From the NCBI GenBank assembly GCA_900321005.1, contig ONUF01000011.1, forward strand, positions 1-51,757: a stretch of 51,757 nt of DNA. Direction: 5' to 3'. This stretch comes from an uncultured Bacteroidales bacterium. Lineage in GTDB: Bacteria > Bacteroidota > Bacteroidia > Bacteroidales > Paludibacteraceae. Position numbers and translations under genes: made by a program. Below are positions 15,319-25,082 of the stretch, piece after piece (position 1 is the first letter of the stretch; every line of letters starts with the position of its first letter). The notes under the pieces were generated by a model. It saw only the letters and a list, made by a program, of their open reading frames with translations, was not told the origin of the DNA and did no database searches.

Positions 15319-17601
15319 ATGGAACAGAACAACAATAATGAGATCGATGTGCGGAAGATCGTGCGCATCGTTATGGAAAAATGGTACTGGTTCGCGATAA
15401 GCGTAGTTTTCTTCGTGTTGCTGGGTGTTGCGTACTTCCTGCGTAAGTCCCCGCAATGGACGACGGACGCAAGTATCATGATACGTCAGAAAGACGGCGG
15501 CCTGGCTGACCAGCTGGGATCCCTCGCGATGTTTGGTTTAGGCGGTAGCACTGCTGTCGAGGACGAGGTAGTGGTTCTCACATCGCGCGGGTTGATGACG
15601 CAGGCGCTGGATGCACTGAATCTATGGGAGGCATCGTTCGTGAAGGACGGTATCCGCTGGAGCGGGGAGTTCCGGAACCCGGCGCTGACTATTGATTACC
15701 TGGAGTTGAGTGAACGCGGTGAGGAGCGGCCGTTCATTGTGTATGTGAAACCGACGAAGAAAGGTTATAAGGTGCGCGTGAAGAGTGGTTTCTTCCATCG
15801 CTCATCGACGAAGGTAGCGAGTTTGAATGAACCGGTAGAGACGCTCGCCGGTACACTGCTTATTCACCCGAATCGCGAGTTGAGCAGGGACACGACTTAT
15901 CGCGTGATACATAAGCGTCCGGAGTTGGTAGTAGCCGGTTTCCGCAAGATGCTCATGGTGACGCTCCACAAGAAAGAGAGTAATATCATCAATCTCTCGA
16001 TGAAGTCGCCGATGCCGGATCGCGACCGCGCGCTGCTGCATCAACTCATTGAGCAATATAACCTCAACGCGATCGTCGATAAGAACATGCTGGCCTCGAA
16101 TACGGGCGCGTTTATCGAAGAGCGAATGAATATCATCACGGCCGAGTTGAGCGAGGCGGAGAAGACCGTTTCTCAATACAAGGAGAAGAATAAGATTGCG
16201 AATATTGAGACGCAAGCCCGCTTGATCCTGGAGGCCAACAGCGTGGAGCAACAGGCTCTGGCGGAGATCGAGACGCAGTTGAACCTCGTCGATTATATCG
16301 ATGAGTTCATGCATAACGAGTCGAAACAAGGCAGCCTTATTCCGTCCAATATCGGTATTACCGACGCCGCGTTGGGTTCGAGTCTGTCGCAGTATAACTC
16401 CATTATGTTGCAGCGTATGCGTATCCAGCGCACCGCCACGGCGAATAACCCGGTACTGGAGCAGATGGACGCACAGTTAGCCTCGATGCGCCAGAATATC
16501 ATCGCTACCATTGCTTCAGTGCGCGAGAGTCTGCGTATCCGCAAGCGTGACTTGCAGGCGCAGGATTCGAAGTTCAACCGCCAGATTCAAAACGCGCCGG
16601 AGCAGGAGCGCGAGTATGTTCGTATCGTGCGCGACCAGAAGATCAAGGAGCAGCTCTATCTGTTCTTGTACAAGAAACGGGAGGAGAATGCGTTGATGTT
16701 AGCGGCTACGACAATTCCGGCGAAGGTGGTGGATGTCCCGCAATGTGACGTGCGCAGCCGTTCGCCGAAACTGAAGAACCTGTTGGTGCTGTGCTTTATG
16801 TTGGGCCTGATGTTCCCGGCCGCCTTGCTGTATATCTACACGCTCCTGAACGATAAGATTGACGACGTGAAGGACTATGAGCGCCGCGTGAAGGCACCGA
16901 TGTTAGGGGAAATCGTTCAGAACTCCCGTCATGCACATATCGCGATTCGTGAAGGCGAGTCCACTGTCTCGGCGGAACTCTTCCGTCTGATGCGTACGAA
17001 CTTACGCTTCGTCATATCGTCGGAAGTCAAGAGTCCGGTGATCCTCGTCACCTCGTGCATCAACGGCGAAGGAAAATCGTATATCTCGTGCAATATCGCC
17101 CTATCGCTTGCAATCCTCGGAAAGAAGGTGGCGTTGGTGGGCATGGATATCCGTAAGCCGATGATTGCGCAGTATTTCGGATTGTCGCAGAGAGGCCATC
17201 TGACGGATTATCTGGCAGAGCCGAGTGTGACGATAGACGATATCATCGTTCCGAGCGGCGAGCATAAGAACCTCGATCTGCTGCCTTGCGGCACTATCCC
17301 GCCGAACCCGGCCGAGTTGCTGCAGAGCAAGCGCGTTGAGGAGCTGTTTGCGGAGTTGCGTAAGCGCTATGATTATATCATCGTGGATACCGCGCCGTTA
17401 GCGCTCGTGAGCGATACTTATCTGTTAGACCGCATCGCCGATCTGACGATCCTCGTCAGCCGCTTCAAGTACACGCCGATGGAGATGATTGACTACCTCA
17501 ACCGTATTGTCGAGCTAGATCGTATGCATCATGTGGCTTGCGTGCTCAACGGCACGAAGAGCAGTCACACCGGCTACGGGTACGGAGTTCAAGAGAGTTA
17601 A
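15319..17601 (+). CDS. wzc: Wzc-like chain-length regulator with BY-kinase domain
   Basis: 760 aa. Two membrane helices (about 22-42 and 483-503) flank a Wzz-type periplasmic domain with a coiled coil (about 240-420). The C-terminal cytoplasmic BY-kinase domain (about 545-745) has a Walker A-type CINGEGKSY, Walker A' VALVGMDIRKP and Walker B YIIVDTAP. The tail ends GYGYGVQES: only two tyrosines, far fewer than the Tyr-rich tails of many homologues, so autophosphorylation may be limited. It controls polymer length and export with the Wza-like protein, in the inner membrane. It is followed after 2 bp by topB. Confidence 0.9.
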   Translation: MEQNNNNEIDVRKIVRIVMEKWYWFAISVVFFVLLGVAYFLRKSPQWTTDASIMIRQKDGGLADQLGSLAMFGLGGSTAVEDEVVVLTSRGLMTQALDALNLWEASFVKDGIRWSGEFRNPALTIDYLELSERGEERPFIVYVKPTKKGYKVRVKSGFFHRSSTKVASLNEPVETLAGTLLIHPNRELSRDTTYRVIHKRPELVVAGFRKMLMVTLHKKESNIINLSMKSPMPDRDRALLHQLIEQYNLNAIVDKNMLASNTGAFIEERMNIITAELSEAEKTVSQYKEKNKIANIETQARLILEANSVEQQALAEIETQLNLVDYIDEFMHNESKQGSLIPSNIGITDAALGSSLSQYNSIMLQRMRIQRTATANNPVLEQMDAQLASMRQNIIATIASVRESLRIRKRDLQAQDSKFNRQIQNAPEQEREYVRIVRDQKIKEQLYLFLYKKREENALMLAATTIPAKVVDVPQCDVRSRSPKLKNLLVLCFMLGLMFPAALLYIYTLLNDKIDDVKDYERRVKAPMLGEIVQNSRHAHIAIREGESTVSAELFRLMRTNLRFVISSEVKSPVILVTSCINGEGKSYISCNIALSLAILGKKVALVGMDIRKPMIAQYFGLSQRGHLTDYLAEPSVTIDDIIVPSGEHKNLDLLPCGTIPPNPAELLQSKRVEELFAELRKRYDYIIVDTAPLALVSDTYLLDRIADLTILVSRFKYTPMEMIDYLNRIVELDRMHHVACVLNGTKSSHTGYGYGVQES

Positions 17602-17603
17602 TC

Positions 17604-19523
17604 ATGATCGTTTGTGTCGCAGAGAAACCGTCGGTGGGCGAGTATATCGCCCGTGTGCTGGGTGCCAACCAGCGCAAGAACGGTTATTTCGAGGGGAACG
17701 GTTACCAGGTAACCTGGACCTTCGGTCATCTCTGCGCCCTGTTGGATCCGCAGGAATATACGGAGCAGTGGAAAGGATGGAACCTGAGTACGCTGCCGAT
17801 GATTCCTGCGCGATTTGCTATCAAGGTGTCCGGCGACGAAGGCGTGCATAAGCAGTTTAACGTCATCAAGAGTCTGATCGAGCAAGCCGACGAAGTGATC
17901 AACTGCGGCGATGCCGGCCAGGAAGGAGAACTTATCCAGCGCTGGGTCTATCAGCAGGCGGGATGCAAATGTCCGGTGAAGCGTCTGTGGGTCAGTTCGT
18001 TGACCGAAGAGGCGATTCGTGAGGGATTCCAAGCACTCAAAGATCAATCGGAATACCAGCATTTGTACGAAGCGGGCATGATGCGCGCTATCGGTGACTG
18101 GTTGCTCGGCATGAACGCCACGCGCGCGTATACTATAAGGTACGCACGCGGGACAGGCAAGGACCGCCAGGTGTTGTCCGTGGGACGCGTGCAGACACCG
18201 ACGCTCGCGCTTGTGGTGAAGCGGCAGGCAGAGATAGAGAACTTCGTTCCGCGCACCTATTGGGAACTCAAAACGAACTACCGCGATACCTTGTTTAACG
18301 CCCAGATTCCCGTGGAAGAAGGCGAGTACGCCATCACGAGCGAAGAGCAGGGGCAAGCGCTGGTGGATAGCATCAAAGATCTGCCGCTGACCATCACTTC
18401 CGTGGAGAAGAAAAAAGGACTGGAGTTCGCGCCGAAGCTGTACGACCTGACTTCGCTGCAGGTCGATTGCAACAAGAAATACTCTTTCTCTGCCGAGCAG
18501 ACGCTCCAACTCATTCAGTCGCTCTACGAGAAGCGCGTGACGACCTATCCGCGCGTGGATACGACCTATCTGAGCGACGATATCTATCCGAAAATCCCGA
18601 ATACCTTAGCCGGTATCAAAGATTACTATCCGCAAGTCGCGCCGCTCTTAGGCACGAAACTGCCGAAGTCGAAAAAGGTATTCGACAACAAGAAAGTGAC
18701 CGACCACCATGCAATCATTCCGACGGGCATGCGCCCCGAAGAACTGACGGCGGACGAGAAGAAGGTCTATGATCTCGTGGCGCTGCATTTCATCGCGGCG
18801 TTCTATCCGGAGTGCGAGGTGAGCAATACGACCGTGCTGGCGAAAGCCGGCGAGATCGACTTCAAGGTCACCGGCCGCGAGGTCCTCAAGCCGGGTTGGC
18901 GGGCGGTCTTTGAAAAAGAAGAACCGGAAACTCCAGAGAATCCGGATAGCCCGGAATCCGAAGAATCCACCAAGTCCCTTCCGGCTTTCGTGAAAGGCGA
19001 GAGCGGGCCGCACGAGCCACTGCTGAAAGAGAAGACCACCACGCCGCCGAAGTATTATACCGAGGCAACGTTGCTGCGGGCGATGGAAACGGCGGGTAAG
19101 ACGGTCGAGAACGACGAACTGCGCGAGGCAATGAAGGAGAACGGTATCGGTCGCCCGTCCACACGTGCGGCGATCATTGAGAAACTCTACCAGCGCAAGT
19201 ATATCGTGAAGCAAGGCAAGAGCCTGCGCGCGACGGAGACGGGTATCAACCTCATTCATACCATTATCTCTCCGCTGCTGAAATCCGCCGAACTGACGGG
19301 TCTCTGGGAGAAAAAACTGCGCGAGATAGAGCGCGGCGAATACCGGGCGCAGGACTTTCTGACGGAACTGAAAGAGATGACCTCCGGCGTCGTACGCGAT
19401 GTGAAGACGAACAAGGCGGGGATGCTTTGTCCTGTCTGCCGCCAAGGACTCATCATCCGCGGTAACACTCGTTACGGATGCTCCCGTTGGCGTGAAGGAT
19501 GCACCTATGCGGAGCCGTTTTGA
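17604..19523 (+). CDS. topB: DNA topoisomerase III (type IA)
   Basis: 639 aa. Toprim domain at the N-terminus (MIVCVAEKPSVGEYIARVLG; acidic motif CGDAGQEGEL near 101-110). The catalytic tyrosine is Y315 in TTYPRVDTTYLS, the family YPRxD motif. SVGRVQTPTLALVV and ENGIGRPSTRAAIIEKL are further family signatures. A Cys-rich zinc-ribbon piece (MLCPVCRQGLIIRGNTRYGCSRW) ends the protein. ATG 17604 is chosen because MIVCVAEKPS is the family start; the ORF can be drawn to 17538 within wzc. It is co-oriented with wzc with only 2 bp between. A Pro/Glu/Ser-rich segment about 455-475 (18930-18980) may hold a short tandem array. Role: decatenation and recombination intermediates. Confidence 0.93.
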   Translation: MIVCVAEKPSVGEYIARVLGANQRKNGYFEGNGYQVTWTFGHLCALLDPQEYTEQWKGWNLSTLPMIPARFAIKVSGDEGVHKQFNVIKSLIEQADEVINCGDAGQEGELIQRWVYQQAGCKCPVKRLWVSSLTEEAIREGFQALKDQSEYQHLYEAGMMRAIGDWLLGMNATRAYTIRYARGTGKDRQVLSVGRVQTPTLALVVKRQAEIENFVPRTYWELKTNYRDTLFNAQIPVEEGEYAITSEEQGQALVDSIKDLPLTITSVEKKKGLEFAPKLYDLTSLQVDCNKKYSFSAEQTLQLIQSLYEKRVTTYPRVDTTYLSDDIYPKIPNTLAGIKDYYPQVAPLLGTKLPKSKKVFDNKKVTDHHAIIPTGMRPEELTADEKKVYDLVALHFIAAFYPECEVSNTTVLAKAGEIDFKVTGREVLKPGWRAVFEKEEPETPENPDSPESEESTKSLPAFVKGESGPHEPLLKEKTTTPPKYYTEATLLRAMETAGKTVENDELREAMKENGIGRPSTRAAIIEKLYQRKYIVKQGKSLRATETGINLIHTIISPLLKSAELTGLWEKKLREIERGEYRAQDFLTELKEMTSGVVRDVKTNKAGMLCPVCRQGLIIRGNTRYGCSRWREGCTYAEPF

Positions 19524-19632
19524 TTTAAGATTTTTGATTTGATATTTAAGAATTGCAAAGTCGAGTTGGCAAAAATATGCATTTGTGCAATATTTCCGTC
19601 AAAAAATACACATTCATATGTGTTTTTTTTTG

Positions 19633-19640
19633 TACCTTTG
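19633..19640 (+). promoter_or_regulatory. -7 element upstream of susC-like gene
   Basis: TACCTTTG in the 198-bp gap before the SusC-like gene. The -33 region (CATTCA near 19611) lacks TTTG, so the locus may need an activator. Confidence 0.5.
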
Positions 19641-19721
19641 CCGCCGAATTGATACGTATATACGCGCGATAATAAGGAAAAACCAATTTTTTTCATTTAA
19701 CACTAATACAAACAAATCTCT

Positions 19722-22700
19722 ATGAAACTACATTTTAGAGTGTTCCGTACCATGATGCTTTCAGCCTTGCTCTTAGTGGGCATGGCTGCAGAGGCACGTG
19801 TGGTCAGCGGAACGGTAACAGACCCGACGGGCGAGACGATTATCTCAGCCTCCGTGGTTGTGAAGGGTACCACTATCGGTACAGTGACGGATTTCGACGG
19901 TAATTATACCCTCGATGTGCCGGATGACGCTAAGGTGCTTGTTTTCTCCTACATCGGTATGCAGACCCAGGAGTTGAACATTACCGGCGACGTAATGAAC
20001 GTGGTACTCCGCGAGAACAGCGAAGTGCTGGATGAGGTTGTTGTTACCGGTTATGGTACAACCAAGAAGCGCGACCTCGTTACCGCGGTTAGTTCCGTGA
20101 ACGCGGACCAGTTAAAGGACATCCCTGTTGCATCGGCCAGCGAAGCGCTGCAAGGTAAGTTAGCCGGTGTATCGGTAGTTACGACTGAGGGTAGCCCTGA
20201 TGCAGACGTGAAGATCCGAATTCGTGGAGGTACGTCTCTGACGCAGTCGAGTGACCCGCTCTATATCGTGGACGGATTCCAAGTAAGTTCTATTGCTGAT
20301 ATCTCCCCGGCGGATATTCAGTCGATGGACGTATTGAAAGACGCTGCGGCTACTGCTATCTACGGTGCACAAGGTGCAAACGGTGTTATCATCATCACAA
20401 CCAAAGATGCGGATAACAACATGGACGATAAGATGCAGTTCCATTTCGACTATACAGGTTATATGGGTTGGAAGCAGATGTCGAAGAAATACAACATGAT
20501 GAATGTGGACGATTTTATCCTGATGCAGTATGAGTACGCACAATATGCTGCTGGCGGCAAGGCGGCTTCAATACCGTCAAACTTCAACCAGTTTTTTGAT
20601 CCGCTCTATGTAGAGGATAAAACTCGGACAATGACTATTCCTCAAATTCAGGAGTATTGGCATACCCAGAAAGTGACGGACTGGCAAGACGAGACATTTG
20701 GTCATCATGGTCTAAATAGTAACCATAGTTTCACGTTGAGCGGCGGTAACAAAACGGCAAACTTCTCGCTGACCTACAACCGCGTGGATGACGAGGGAAT
20801 CATGTACGGTTCGGATTATAACCGTAATAACATCGCTTTTAAAGCGAAATTCAAACCGGTGAAAGACTTGACGTTGAGTTTTACCGCTCGTTTCTCGAAC
20901 ACCCAAGTGCTTGGTTCTGGTACAAATACTGCGCAAGATGCAGGATCTACGACAGAGAGCCGCGTGCGTAACGCTATTGCTTATTCGCCGATTGAGTTGT
21001 TCGCAAAAGATAACGTGCCGGGCCTCGAGGATTATGAATCTTTCGGATCTCTCTATGACCCGATTACGACGATTAACCATAACTATCGCAACAAGGTAGA
21101 TAACAAATACACCCTCCAGGGCTACCTGAGTTATAAGTTCGCAAAGATGTTTACCTTCAAGACTGAGTTGGGTTATGAAGGACGTTACATCAATCAGGAT
21201 CGTTTCTATGGTCCGACATCTTATTACTCGCGTATGGGAGAGGGTGTTACCTATGCCGGCGGCGCCGGTTACGGTCATGCCGTATCGACTTACGAAAAGG
21301 ATAGCCGTTTCAAGAATACCAATACCTTGGAGTTCAAGAAAAACTGGAAAAACGAGCACGACCTCAGTATTTTGGTCGGTGAAGAGTTGCAAATAATGAA
21401 GGGCGAATTGCGTACGACCAGGGCATTCGGTTTCGATAAGAGTATGACGGGCCCGCAGGTATTTAACTATCTCGGTTTAGCCAAGGCTTATACGGCAAAT
21501 TCGTATGTTAACCCGACGGATAACATGCTGTCGTTCTTCGCTCGTGCGAACTATATTCTCTTCAATCGCTACTACATCACGGCTACGTTCCGTGCTGATG
21601 CTTCTACGCGTTTCGCGAAAGGCAACCAATGGGGCTTCTTCCCCTCGGCAGCCGTTGCTTGGCGTATTATCGACGAGCAGTGGATGGAACCGGCACAAGA
21701 CGTGATGTCTAACTTTAAGCTCCGCCTCTCGTACGGTTCGGTAGGTAACAACAATGTGGATTTGGGTTATCTTCGTTCGGAGTATCTGGCATCGTCGGCA
21801 GCATATAGCGGACTCTTTGATACAAAGATGACAGATGGCGGTGCGGATGTTATTGCGGCGAATAACAAACTTCGCTGGGAGACGACCATCACCCGTGACC
21901 TCGGTATCGACTACGGTTTCTTCAACGAGCGTCTTTCCGGTACCATTGATCTCTATTGGAATACGACCAAGGACCTGATTCTCAAGTATTCGTTGGGCGG
22001 TCTGGGCGGTTATAACTACCAATACCGCAACATCGGTTCGACGGATAATAAGGGTGTCGAGTTCTCGGTCACCGGCGTGATTCTGGATCATAAGGCAAAG
22101 GACTTGAATTATGGCTTGAGCGTGAACTTCAATATCGCGCATAATCACAACAAAGTGGTTGACCTCGGTGGTATGGATGTATACCCCGTAGCCTCGCGTT
22201 GCTTCTCAGGAAACTACGTCAACGCGGATTATGAGTATCTGATTACTCCGGGTTCGAAAGTAGGTGACATCTGGGGTTATGAGACAGACGGTTGGTACAC
22301 TACGGAAGATTTTGCATCGTATAATCCGGCTAACAACCGTTGGTACGATGCGAACGGCAAAGCCATAAGTACCATTCTTGGTTATGCCCAACCGGGTATG
22401 GTGAAACTCGTGGATCGGACCGGTGACGGAAAGGTTGACGATAAAGACCGCAAGGTGTTGGGGAACACGCAAGCGTTGGTACAAGGCGGTTTCGGCTTGA
22501 GTTTCTATATCGGCGGTGAGAAATGGGGTAAGGTGGACCTCAATGCGCAGTTCACGTATAGCGCAGGAAACAAGGTGCTGAACCTTTCTGCGTTGGACTA
22601 CGGAAACGTCACCGACAAATCGAAACTGCGTAATATTACCGCAGACATGGCATACGGTTCTCGTTACTCGCTCTTCACCCAAGAGGGCGGATTTGTCCCG

Positions 22701-23102
22701 GATGGATATAAAGATAATCTAGATGCACAAGGCCGTATAAGTGGTGATGACTATGCTGCCATGGCTGCTATGCTGGCGGCTATGAATGCCGGCGCAAGGA
22801 CGGCAAACCCGATTAGCGACAAGATTGCGTTGACCGACAAATACGTAGAGGATGGTTCGTTCCTGCGTTTGTCTTCGCTGACTATCGGTTACTCTCTCCC
22901 GGAGGTATGGCTGAAGAAAGCGTACATCAAGACGGCTCGTATCTTCTTCTCCGGTTCGAACCTCTTCTGTGCAACGAAGTACTCGGGTGCGGATCCTGAA
23001 GTAGATACTCGCTTGAAGATCAACCCGTTGGCGACCGGCGTGGACTTCTCGGCGTTCCCGAAGAGTTGTGCATTTAACTTCGGTCTTAACCTCTCGTTCT
23101 AA
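19722..23102 (+). CDS. SusC/RagA-type TonB-dependent receptor
   Basis: 1126 aa. Signal peptide 1-25, then a carboxypeptidase-regulatory-like domain (SGTVTDPTGETIISASVVVKG), a TonB-box-like stretch EVLDEVVVTGYGTTKKRDLVTAVS, plug domain about 115-245 (RIRGGTSLTQSSDPLYIVDGFQ), and a beta barrel ending SFAFNFGLNLSF-like at the C-terminus. It imports oligosaccharides across the outer membrane using TonB. The next gene is SusD-like, followed by a PL1 pectate lyase, so the substrate is probably pectin or pectic oligosaccharides. No regulator (HTCS or ECF sigma) lies in this window. Confidence 0.95.
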   Translation: MKLHFRVFRTMMLSALLLVGMAAEARVVSGTVTDPTGETIISASVVVKGTTIGTVTDFDGNYTLDVPDDAKVLVFSYIGMQTQELNITGDVMNVVLRENSEVLDEVVVTGYGTTKKRDLVTAVSSVNADQLKDIPVASASEALQGKLAGVSVVTTEGSPDADVKIRIRGGTSLTQSSDPLYIVDGFQVSSIADISPADIQSMDVLKDAAATAIYGAQGANGVIIITTKDADNNMDDKMQFHFDYTGYMGWKQMSKKYNMMNVDDFILMQYEYAQYAAGGKAASIPSNFNQFFDPLYVEDKTRTMTIPQIQEYWHTQKVTDWQDETFGHHGLNSNHSFTLSGGNKTANFSLTYNRVDDEGIMYGSDYNRNNIAFKAKFKPVKDLTLSFTARFSNTQVLGSGTNTAQDAGSTTESRVRNAIAYSPIELFAKDNVPGLEDYESFGSLYDPITTINHNYRNKVDNKYTLQGYLSYKFAKMFTFKTELGYEGRYINQDRFYGPTSYYSRMGEGVTYAGGAGYGHAVSTYEKDSRFKNTNTLEFKKNWKNEHDLSILVGEELQIMKGELRTTRAFGFDKSMTGPQVFNYLGLAKAYTANSYVNPTDNMLSFFARANYILFNRYYITATFRADASTRFAKGNQWGFFPSAAVAWRIIDEQWMEPAQDVMSNFKLRLSYGSVGNNNVDLGYLRSEYLASSAAYSGLFDTKMTDGGADVIAANNKLRWETTITRDLGIDYGFFNERLSGTIDLYWNTTKDLILKYSLGGLGGYNYQYRNIGSTDNKGVEFSVTGVILDHKAKDLNYGLSVNFNIAHNHNKVVDLGGMDVYPVASRCFSGNYVNADYEYLITPGSKVGDIWGYETDGWYTTEDFASYNPANNRWYDANGKAISTILGYAQPGMVKLVDRTGDGKVDDKDRKVLGNTQALVQGGFGLSFYIGGEKWGKVDLNAQFTYSAGNKVLNLSALDYGNVTDKSKLRNITADMAYGSRYSLFTQEGGFVPDGYKDNLDAQGRISGDDYAAMAAMLAAMNAGARTANPISDKIALTDKYVEDGSFLRLSSLTIGYSLPEVWLKKAYIKTARIFFSGSNLFCATKYSGADPEVDTRLKINPLATGVDFSAFPKSCAFNFGLNLSF

Positions 23103-23135
23103 TCACAGTCACAAAAATCTAACAACAGAAATAAT

Positions 23136-25076
23136 ATGAAAACGTATAAGTATATAGCAATCGCAGCAGTGGCTGTAGCATTTGCCGGCTGTGATTTCTT
23201 TGATTCGAAATCTCCCTCTGCGATGGATGGCGCTGCCGTCTTTTCCAACCCGGATAATGCGGAGTTGGTAATCGCCGGCGTGTATGAACAGTTCGGTCAA
23301 GATAAATCCTATCGTAACCGTCTCGCGTGCGGCTATATGAGCATGAATACCGATACCGAGCATGGTACCAAGAATTCGGGAAAGGCAGAATACAATATTT
23401 ATAGTATGTCGCTCGCAAACGGCGAACTATCTACCTCCACCGGTAAGGACCCGTGGGGCTATCTCAATGCGACCATTGAGAAATGCAACAATATCATTGA
23501 GGGTATTGAGGACTACGGCGACCTGAATGACGAGAAGATGCGCTATCTGCTTGGAGAGGCGCTTTTCCTGCGCTCATTCTGCTATCTCGATATGGTGAAA
23601 CTGTGGGGTGATGTACCCGCACGGTTTGTGTCCATTACGAAAGATCCGAAAGGATTAGAGATGCCGAAATCAGACCGTGTAAATGTACTCAAACAACTCC
23701 GTATAGACCTGAAACGAGCAGCTGAGTTGATGCCGTGGTCGAAGGACTGTCCGGGTACGGCGAAGAATACCACTTGCCGTCCGAGTAAAGCTGCGGCTTT
23801 GGCGCTATTAGCTCGCGTGGACCTGATGTATGCCGGTAAAGGCGTACGTCCTGCGACTTGGCAGGTTGGACCGGAATTCCTTACCGCAGAGAATGCCACA
23901 CTGCGCTCGGAACTGAATACAGAGGTGCTTTGGGCATGCTCGCAGATTCTCAATAACGGCGACGAGCAAAAGAAATTCCAAACAAATTACGAAGATATCT
24001 TCAAGAAAATTTGTGCCGATGTGACCGATTATTACAGTTCGGAGGTGTTCTGGGAGATCCCGTTTGCGGACGGCAGTCGTGGTCAGGTATTACAATATAA
24101 CTGCACCAAGATGAGCGATGCTGTTAGAGGATTAAAAAATAATGAAGGCGGTTCGAGCAACTCGGCTGTAGGTATCGTGCCGACGCTCTATTATGATTTC
24201 GAGGCTACCGATGTCCGTCGCGATGTGACGATGGCGCGTTATATCTGGATGTATGATGATGGCGCCGACTACAACTCCGACCCTGCGAATATTGCTCTTG
24301 CTTTTCCGGAGGTAGACGTGGACGGAGGAGAGAAATTCCTCTATCAGAAAGGCGTAATGATAAATAGCTGGTACGGCAACAAATACCGCGTAGAATGGAT
24401 GACTCGTAAGCGTTCCGGTAATGAAGATGGTATTAACTTCCCTGTTATTCGTTACGCCGACGTACTGTTGATGGCGGCGGAGGCATACATTGGCGGTATC
24501 GGCGGAGATATGCCGAGCGAGACCTATGGAATTGATGGAGCGGAGTGTTTCAATAAGGTTCGTACACGTGCGGGTGTAGGAACGAAAACGCTGAATATGG
24601 CCAATATCCAGGAAGAGCGCAAACTCGAGTTCACCGGCGAGTACATTCGCAAGTGGGACTTGATGAGATGGGGCATTTTGAAAGAGACATTGCTTGCTGC
24701 GCACTCACGTCTGGATGCAATGAACCTGCACGATGGCGAATTTGCTGGTCTTCGTGATACGATCTATATGAAGTATAAATTTGTCGGCGACGAATACAGT
24801 TATGAGCCCGGTATCAAAGGATATGTCATTGACTCCGTATATGGTTTGAATAAAGACGAGAGCGGAATTCCGCCGTATTATAGCAAAGCGAATGGATGGA
24901 TAAAGACCTGTATCTATCAGAGCAAATCCGGCCGTGTATTAGCTCCGGATAGCTATATGCTTTTCGATCGCGAATTCCCGCAGCGCCTCAACGGACGTCA
25001 ACTCTGGCCGATTTTCTCAGTGAATGTAGGTCAGTCGAACGGCGCGCTTTGGAACGACTACGACTACGTTAACTAA
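23136..25076 (+). CDS. SusD/RagB-type outer-membrane glycan-binding lipoprotein
   Basis: 646 aa. Lipobox FAGC near residues 16-19, then SusD fold: TPR-like helices from about 45, including the NCxRAYCYLDM-like stretch LRSFCYLDMVKLWGDVPARF, and the C-terminal RagB domain with FPVIRYADVLLMAAEAY and ERKLEFTGEYIRKWDLMRWG. It caps the SusC-like barrel and binds the sugar chain. It begins 33 bp after the SusC-like stop, as usual for such pairs, and the PL1 gene starts 6 bp after its stop. Confidence 0.94.
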   Translation: MKTYKYIAIAAVAVAFAGCDFFDSKSPSAMDGAAVFSNPDNAELVIAGVYEQFGQDKSYRNRLACGYMSMNTDTEHGTKNSGKAEYNIYSMSLANGELSTSTGKDPWGYLNATIEKCNNIIEGIEDYGDLNDEKMRYLLGEALFLRSFCYLDMVKLWGDVPARFVSITKDPKGLEMPKSDRVNVLKQLRIDLKRAAELMPWSKDCPGTAKNTTCRPSKAAALALLARVDLMYAGKGVRPATWQVGPEFLTAENATLRSELNTEVLWACSQILNNGDEQKKFQTNYEDIFKKICADVTDYYSSEVFWEIPFADGSRGQVLQYNCTKMSDAVRGLKNNEGGSSNSAVGIVPTLYYDFEATDVRRDVTMARYIWMYDDGADYNSDPANIALAFPEVDVDGGEKFLYQKGVMINSWYGNKYRVEWMTRKRSGNEDGINFPVIRYADVLLMAAEAYIGGIGGDMPSETYGIDGAECFNKVRTRAGVGTKTLNMANIQEERKLEFTGEYIRKWDLMRWGILKETLLAAHSRLDAMNLHDGEFAGLRDTIYMKYKFVGDEYSYEPGIKGYVIDSVYGLNKDESGIPPYYSKANGWIKTCIYQSKSGRVLAPDSYMLFDREFPQRLNGRQLWPIFSVNVGQSNGALWNDYDYVN

Positions 25077-25082
25077 TCGTAC

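Noticed and set aside
18930-18980. Tandem array inside topB
   Set aside because: The Pro/Glu/Ser-rich stretch has weak GAATCC-like periodicity, but acidic linkers are normal at this site in the family.
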